From contig CALYTD010000005.1 in NCBI GenBank assembly GCA_945486445.1, positions 1-11,548 of the forward strand: DNA of 11,548 bases. Reading direction: 5' to 3'. Origin of the DNA: an uncultured Prevotellaceae bacterium. GTDB lineage: Bacteria; Bacteroidota; Bacteroidia; Bacteroidales; Bacteroidaceae. This document shows positions 7,698 to 11,548 of the stretch, piece after piece. The position numbers were made by a program, and so were the translations under genes. How positions within the stretch are numbered: the first letter of the stretch is position 1; every line of letters begins with the position of its first letter. Below the pieces are notes generated by a model, which worked only from the letters and a program-made list of their open reading frames with translations, had not been told where the DNA came from and did no database searches.

Positions 7698-8822
7698 ATG
7701 TTTTCAGAAGAATTATTAAAGATAAGTTGGGACGAGACCACAGAGCGCATTGCTCAGATGACTGAGGCTGATGTGAGGCGCGCATTGGCAAAGGAACACT
7801 GTGACGTCAACGACTTCATGGCCATGATTTCGCCTGCTGCTGAGCCGTATTTGGAGCAGATGGCGAGGCTGTCAAGGAAATATACGGAGGAGCGTTTCGG
7901 CAAGACCATGTCAATGTTCATACCGCTTTACATCACTAACTCATGCTCCAACTCCTGCGTATATTGCGGTTTCCACCGCACAAACCCCATGCCCCGCACC
8001 ATCCTCACGCCCGAACAGATAGAGGATGAGTACAAGGCCATAAAGAAACTCGCGCCTTTTGAGAACATTCTTCTCGTCACGGGAGAGAATCCGGCGAAGG
8101 CAGGCGTGCCCTATCTTGCCAAGGCTATCGACATTGCCAAGAAGTATTTTTCCAACATAAAGATAGAGGTCATGCCCTTGAAGGCGGAGGAATACCGCGA
8201 ACTTACCAAGCACGGACTGAACGGGGTAATATGTTTTCAGGAGACATATCATCGTGAGAACTACAACATCTACCATCCCGCAGGCATGAAATCGAACTTT
8301 GAGTGGCGCGTAAACGGCTTTGACCGCATGGGACAGGCGGGTGTTCACTCCATCGGCATGGGGGCGTTGTTAGGCTTGGAGAAGGACTGGCGCACCGACG
8401 TTGTGATGATGGCGCACCACCTTCGCTACCTGCAAAAGCACTATTGGAGAACTAAATACTCCGTGAACTTCCCCCGTATGCGCCCCGCTCAGAACGAAGG
8501 CTTCCACCCCAACTGCTTTGTCACCGACAGGGAACTGGCTCAGGTGACTTTCGCCATGCGCATTTTCGACCACGATGTGGATATTTCTTACAGCACGCGG
8601 GAGCCGCAGTTCATCAGGGACAATATGTGTACGCTTGGCGTTACCACCATGTCGGCAGAGTCAAAGGTTAATCCTGGCGGTTACCACACATACCCCCAGG
8701 CTCTGGAACAGTTCACTGTCTCTGACGACCGGACGGCTGTTGAGATTAACCGCCGCCTGAAACAACTTGGCCGCGAGCCCGTCTGGAAGGATTGGGACGC
8801 GTCGTTTGATATGTTCAAATGA
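7698..8822 (+). CDS. thiH: 2-iminoacetate synthase (tyrosine lyase) ThiH
   Basis: 374 residues, close to E. coli ThiH. This radical-SAM enzyme splits tyrosine to dehydroglycine and p-cresol for thiazole synthesis. The cluster motif CSNSCVYC (C83, C87, C90; CX3CX2C) is followed by GFHRTN, and later blocks LLVTGE, EVMPL, CFQETYH and SIGMGALLGL are typical of the ThiH/biotin-thiamin-synthesis group. The C-terminal region (STREPQFIRDN through VNPGGY) is complete. No glycine oxidase ThiO gene lies in the operon, so the oxygen-independent route is used, fitting an anaerobe. It follows the family B repeat, has no Shine-Dalgarno site, and is followed by the family A repeat. Confidence 0.97.
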   Translation: MFSEELLKISWDETTERIAQMTEADVRRALAKEHCDVNDFMAMISPAAEPYLEQMARLSRKYTEERFGKTMSMFIPLYITNSCSNSCVYCGFHRTNPMPRTILTPEQIEDEYKAIKKLAPFENILLVTGENPAKAGVPYLAKAIDIAKKYFSNIKIEVMPLKAEEYRELTKHGLNGVICFQETYHRENYNIYHPAGMKSNFEWRVNGFDRMGQAGVHSIGMGALLGLEKDWRTDVVMMAHHLRYLQKHYWRTKYSVNFPRMRPAQNEGFHPNCFVTDRELAQVTFAMRIFDHDVDISYSTREPQFIRDNMCTLGVTTMSAESKVNPGGYHTYPQALEQFTVSDDRTAVEINRRLKQLGREPVWKDWDASFDMFK

Positions 8823-8823
8823 G

Positions 8824-8956
8824 TTGTTTAGTTATTTGGTTGTTTAGTTGTTTGGTTATTGGCTTTGCTGTATTAATAAAAGAATACGTAGTTGTGCCAT
8901 CCAATAGACATACAACTAAACAACCATACAACTAAATAACCAAACCACAAACCACC
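8824..8956 (+). repeat. Family A inverted repeat between thiH and tenI
   Basis: GGTTGTTTAGTTGT (8838-8851) is perfectly complementary to 8912-8925 (14 bp). ATTGG (8858-8862) pairs with CCAAT (8901-8905), and outer words such as TTTAGTTATTTGG have degenerate partners up to 8947, giving imperfect arms of about 40 nt. The words are the same family as in riboswitch P3. The C/A arm (CCAAACCACAAACCACC) runs directly up to the proposed TTG start of tenI with no other leader. Confidence 0.85.
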
Positions 8957-9499
8957 TTGTTCACAACCATAATAATAACAAAGCCCGCATTCTTTGACGG
9001 TGAGGCAGCCCGCATAACGGCCCTCCTCCGTCAGGGAATGGCGGGCTTTTTGCATATCCGCAAACCCGGTTCCGCGGCTGAGGAGGTGGAGACACTGCTG
9101 CGCCAGATACCCAAGGACTGCCACTGCCGCCTCGTGTTGCACGACCATTTCGCCCTTGCCGTGCGGTACGGACTGTACGGCGTGCACCTCAACTCACGCA
9201 ATCCGCTGCCCCCGGAGGGCTGGACGGGGAGCGTAAGCCGCAGTTGCCACTCGCTGGAAGAGGTGAGGCAGTGGAAAGACCGCTGCCGTTACGTCTCGCT
9301 CTCGCCCATCTTCGACTCCGTCTCCAAGCCCGGTTACGCCTCCGCTTTCAGCCGGGAAGAGATAGCGCGGGCGGTGCTTGACGGCACGATAGACAGCAGG
9401 GTGTATGCCCTCGGCGGCGTTACCTTCTCACGCCTTGCCACTGTTGAGGCAATGGGGTTCGGCGGGGCGATGATTCTTGGAGATGCATGGAGGGAATAA
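8957..9499 (+). CDS. tenI: TenI-like thiamine-phosphate synthase paralogue
   Basis: 180 residues with a TTG start. It belongs to the ThiE/TenI TIM-barrel superfamily: FLHIRKPG (31-38) replaces the QLRxK of ThiE, then VLHDHFAL (60-67), GVHLNSRN (75-82), SCHS, YVSLSPIFDSVSKPGY (112-127), ALGGV (151-155) and GFGGAMILGDAW. The loop SPIFDSVSK lacks the GPxxxTxTK of ThiE. I therefore expect the thiazole tautomerase (aromatising) or a partial coupling role rather than a simple duplicate. From memory, Bacteroides has a thiSEGCHF-tenI operon with a similar last gene. No ATG or GTG is available before residue 28 in frame, and TTG 8957 gives the N-terminus MFTTIIITKPAFF expected of these proteins. It ends 4 nt before thiD. 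Confidence 0.85.
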   Translation: MFTTIIITKPAFFDGEAARITALLRQGMAGFLHIRKPGSAAEEVETLLRQIPKDCHCRLVLHDHFALAVRYGLYGVHLNSRNPLPPEGWTGSVSRSCHSLEEVRQWKDRCRYVSLSPIFDSVSKPGYASAFSREEIARAVLDGTIDSRVYALGGVTFSRLATVEAMGFGGAMILGDAWRE

Positions 9500-9503
9500 T
9501 AAG

Positions 9504-10277
9504 ATGAAGACAATACTGACAATAGCCGGCAGCGACACCTGCGCCGGCGCGGGAATACAGCAGGACTTGAAGACCATTACCTCGCTCGGGCATTATGCCG
9601 TGACCGTGACCACTGCCCTTACGGCGCAAAACACCGTGGGGGTGCAGAGGGTGATGGCGGTGCCGGAGGAGATGCTCCGCGCGCAGTTGGAGTCCGTTCT
9701 CGACGACATTGCCGTGTCGGCCATAAAGATTGGCATGATACCCGACGTGACATCTGCCCGAATAATCGTTGATGCCATCCGCCAGACAGCCGTTCCCGTG
9801 GTCTGCGACCCCGTCATGCTCTCCACCAGCGGCACGCAGTTGATGGCGGACGAGTGTATTGATTACATCACCGAAGCCCTCTTCCCGCTCTGCACCCTCG
9901 TCACTCCCAACATCCCCGAAGCCCTGCGCCTTACGGGATGTGACGGCACTCGCAACCTTGACACCCTCGGCCGGAGGCTCGTCTCCAGGTTCCGCACGTC
10001 CTTCTTGCTGAAAGGCGGGCACGCGGAGGGTGACGTAATGCGCGACGTGCTCTATTGCACCGATGGCGAGACACATGAGTATTGCTCGCCGCGCATAGCC
10101 ACGACCAACCTTCACGGCACGGGATGCACCATGTCGAGTGCCGTTGCCACGCTGTTGGCGGAAGGCCGTCCGCTGCCCGAAGCCGTGCGGGGGGCGAAGG
10201 CGGTGATAGACCGTGGCATAGAGAAAGGCCGCTCGCTGCGTATAGGGAAGGGCAACGGGCCGCTGTGGTTGTTTTGA
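9504..10277 (+). CDS. thiD: HMP/HMP-phosphate kinase ThiD
   Basis: 257 residues, ribokinase-like fold. It phosphorylates HMP and HMP-P to the pyrophosphate used by ThiE. Recognised motifs: TIAGSDTCAGAGIQQDLKT (6-24, usually GSDSSGGAGIQADLKT), CDPVMLSTSG (101-110), LVTPNIPEA (132-140), LLKGGH (168-173) and the anion-hole segment GTGCTMSSA (206-214). In-frame ATG 9477 lies inside tenI. I prefer ATG 9504 because it has GGAGGGA 8 nt upstream and gives the family N-terminus MKTILTIAGSD. It is the last thi gene, and the TA-AG spacing of 4 nt after tenI suggests translational coupling. The Ser-to-Cys change in the glycine-rich loop is unlikely to be critical. Confidence 0.95.
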   Translation: MKTILTIAGSDTCAGAGIQQDLKTITSLGHYAVTVTTALTAQNTVGVQRVMAVPEEMLRAQLESVLDDIAVSAIKIGMIPDVTSARIIVDAIRQTAVPVVCDPVMLSTSGTQLMADECIDYITEALFPLCTLVTPNIPEALRLTGCDGTRNLDTLGRRLVSRFRTSFLLKGGHAEGDVMRDVLYCTDGETHEYCSPRIATTNLHGTGCTMSSAVATLLAEGRPLPEAVRGAKAVIDRGIEKGRSLRIGKGNGPLWLF

Positions 10278-10290
10278 GAATAACGGGGGC

Positions 10291-10355
10291 GTGGCGGCAA
10301 ATTGTGGCAACGTATGCGGCAAATCGTGATGGCGTATGCGGCAAATCGTGTCACC
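10291..10355 (+). repeat. Three tandem copies of a 21-22 nt unit after thiD
   Basis: Units 10291-10311, 10312-10333 and 10334-10355 share the core GCGGCAAATYGTG; the second and third are identical over their first 17 nt (GTATGCGGCAAATCGTG). This lies 13 nt after the thiD stop in the 322-nt gap before the pectinesterase gene. It shows no reading frame or known binding motif. Copy number may vary between strains. Confidence 0.8.
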
Positions 10356-10361
10356 GCCTCA

Positions 10362-10439
10362 TGTAGGGACGCACCTTGGTGCGTCCGCATTACCGCATGA
10401 AAACCCGCCACGTCGGACGCACCAAGGTGCGTCCCTACA
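10362..10439 (+). repeat. Family C perfect 26-bp inverted palindrome pair after thiD
   Basis: 10362-10387 and 10414-10439 are exact reverse complements over 26 nt. Each is also a hairpin with 9-bp stem GGACGCACC/GGTGCGTCC and a 2-nt centre (TT or AA). The spacer is 26 nt. The layout (TGTAG outside, self-complementary core inside, two units inverted) copies the thiE-thiG repeat with different core bases. It could act as a processing or end-protection hairpin for the thi mRNA, but no T-tract follows, so I do not call it an intrinsic terminator. Confidence 0.9.
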
Positions 10440-10491
10440 ACGGCGTTGCATGCCATTGAAACGCAGGATGTTACAAATCCGGCTGCAATCA

Positions 10492-10540
10492 GGTGCTGAT
10501 TACCTCGCAAAATAGGCCTGTTTACACTGCAATCAGCACC
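10492..10540. repeat. Family D 49-nt hairpin repeat, copy 2
   Basis: Same orientation, length and ends as copy 1 at 339-387: 12 nt identical at the left (GGTGCTGATTAC) and 18 nt at the right (TACACTGCAATCAGCACC), then a shared CCTT. The centre differs, so the stem is only 10 bp here. A free half-arm CTGCAATCA (10483-10491) abuts its left side. It lies 60 nt before the pectinesterase ATG. That last stretch (10541-10599) is A/T-rich, and I could not find a convincing TTTG...TAnnTTTG promoter in it. Confidence 0.75.
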
Positions 10541-10599
10541 CTTTTACGGGACAGACTCATATTATACTAATCAAAACTATAATCTAACAAAACAACAAA

Positions 10600-11548
10600 A
10601 TGAGAAAAATCTATCTTACACTCGTTCTGCTGCTCACAGCCATAGTGGCGATGCAGGCAAAGGATTATGACTTCATCGTGGCGCAAGACGGCACGGGCGA
10701 CTTCAAAACCGTGCAGGAGGCCATCAATGCCGTGCCCGACTTCCGCAAGGAAAAGGAGACGCGCATCTACATACGCAACGGCGTGTATAAGGAGAAACTG
10801 GTGCTGGCGGAGTGCAAACTTAACGTCACCCTCATTGGCGAGAGTGCCGAGGGAACGATACTTACCTATGATGACTACGCCTCAAAGCCCAACATCTTCG
10901 GCGAGAACAAAGGCACCTCCGGCTCTTCCTCGTTCTACATCTACGGCCCGGACTTCCATGCTTACGACATAACCTTCGCCAATTCGTCTGGTCCTGTGGG
11001 GCAGGCCGTGGCGGTGTTCGTGGCAGGCAACCGCGCCGTGTTCACGCGTTGCCGCTTCCTTGGCTATCAGGACACGCTCTATACATACGGCAAGGTGTCA
11101 AGGCAATACTACAAGGACTGTTACATAGAGGGTACGGTGGACTTCATATTCGGTGCTTCCACCGCCTTTTTTGAGAACTGCCAGATACACAGCCTGGGGC
11201 GTGGCTACCTCACGGCGGCATCCACCCTCGAAGGCACGGACTACGGATATGTGTTTTACCGCTGCCGCCTCACCGCCGAACCGGGTGTGGAGCGCGTGAT
11301 GCTTGGCCGCCCTTGGCGTCCGTATGCCAAGACTGTCTTCGTGGAATGCGCCATGGGTGACCACATAGACCCTGCGGGTTGGCACAACTGGGGCGTGGAG
11401 AAAGAGAAGACGGCGTTCTATGCCGAGGCCGGTTCAAGGACGCTTGACGGAAAGAATGTGGATGTGAGCAGGCGAGTGAAGTGGAGCCATCAGGTCAGTG
11501 CCGGCGATTACACGATAGAGAAAGTGCTGGCAGACGCTGACCGTCCGG
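10600..11548 (+). CDS. Pectin methylesterase (CE8 family), 3' end outside the window
   Basis: 316 residues are visible; bacterial enzymes of this family are about that length or slightly longer, so little is missing. Residues 1-20 (MRKIYLTLVLLLTAIVAMQA) form a signal peptide, with export predicted before Lys 21. The right-handed beta-helix esterase motifs are complete: DGTGDFKTVQEAI (30-42), GQAVAVF with Gln 135, GYQDTLY with acid/base Asp 158, GTVDFIFG with nucleophile Asp 181, LTAAS (204-208) and GRPWRPYAKTVF with Arg 237/Trp 239. It would remove methyl groups from pectin in the periplasm or outside. It is a plant-polysaccharide function with no link to thiamine. Separation from thiD by 322 nt of repeats suggests an independent transcript. 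The start is the only ATG that includes the signal peptide, with an A-rich leader. Confidence 0.94.
   Translation, partial: MRKIYLTLVLLLTAIVAMQAKDYDFIVAQDGTGDFKTVQEAINAVPDFRKEKETRIYIRNGVYKEKLVLAECKLNVTLIGESAEGTILTYDDYASKPNIFGENKGTSGSSSFYIYGPDFHAYDITFANSSGPVGQAVAVFVAGNRAVFTRCRFLGYQDTLYTYGKVSRQYYKDCYIEGTVDFIFGASTAFFENCQIHSLGRGYLTAASTLEGTDYGYVFYRCRLTAEPGVERVMLGRPWRPYAKTVFVECAMGDHIDPAGWHNWGVEKEKTAFYAEAGSRTLDGKNVDVSRRVKWSHQVSAGDYTIEKVLADADRP

Noticed and set aside
10362-10439. Rho-independent terminator for the thi operon
   Set aside because: The stem is strong, but no T-tract follows either hairpin; it is reported as a repeat instead.

Overview
The window looks like a chromosomal segment of a member of the Bacteroidota, most likely order Bacteroidales and probably Prevotella-like. 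Three things suggest this: two promoters carrying the Bacteroidota -7 box TACCTTTG, genes that mostly lack Shine-Dalgarno sites and are preceded by A-rich leaders, and protein types typical of the group (small OMP barrel, S41 lipoprotein, short TenI-like ThiE paralogue, HesA-like ThiF). Genus-level placement is only a guess.

Layout. Positions 1-435 hold no intact gene: there is a minus-strand C-terminal remnant of an M16 peptidase (152-283), then interspersed hairpin repeats. On the minus strand, a small outer-membrane barrel (2685-2014) is followed after 27 nt by an S41-family lipoprotein (1986-436), apparently one two-gene transcript read from a promoter at 2740-2747. Divergently on the plus strand, a promoter at 2863-2894 reads into a TPP riboswitch (2909-3143), a candidate intrinsic terminator (3170-3203), and then a thiamine operon in the order thiS-thiE-thiG-thiC-thiF-thiH-tenI-thiD (3252-10277). 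After 322 nt of repeats (10278-10599), a pectin methylesterase gene starts at 10600 and runs off the right edge.

How the genes work together. ThiF adenylates the ThiS C-terminus for sulfur loading, ThiH cleaves tyrosine to give dehydroglycine anaerobically, and ThiG joins these with deoxyxylulose phosphate into the thiazole. ThiC makes HMP-phosphate from AIR, ThiD phosphorylates it, and ThiE couples the halves to thiamine phosphate; the TenI-like protein probably helps at the thiazole aromatisation or coupling step. The riboswitch would close the loop by sensing TPP.

The striking part is between the genes. Every gap of more than 100 nt in the operon contains a long inverted repeat, and one of these sits inside the P3 stem of the TPP riboswitch, stretching the aptamer to about 235 nt. 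By sequence the repeats fall into four families, each seen twice here: (A) GTTTAGTTGTTTGG-like arms in riboswitch P3 and thiH-tenI; (B) GGTTGTAGGTC-type arms in thiS-thiE and thiF-thiH; (C) GTAGRGACG palindrome pairs in thiE-thiG and after thiD; (D) a 49-nt GGTGCTGATTAC...GCAATCAGCACC hairpin near both ends of the window. In families A and B the G/T-rich arm is always upstream and the G-poor C/A-rich arm always downstream. In the three intergenic gaps the C/A-rich arm leads to the next start codon; in the riboswitch it ends at the conserved CTGAGA segment.
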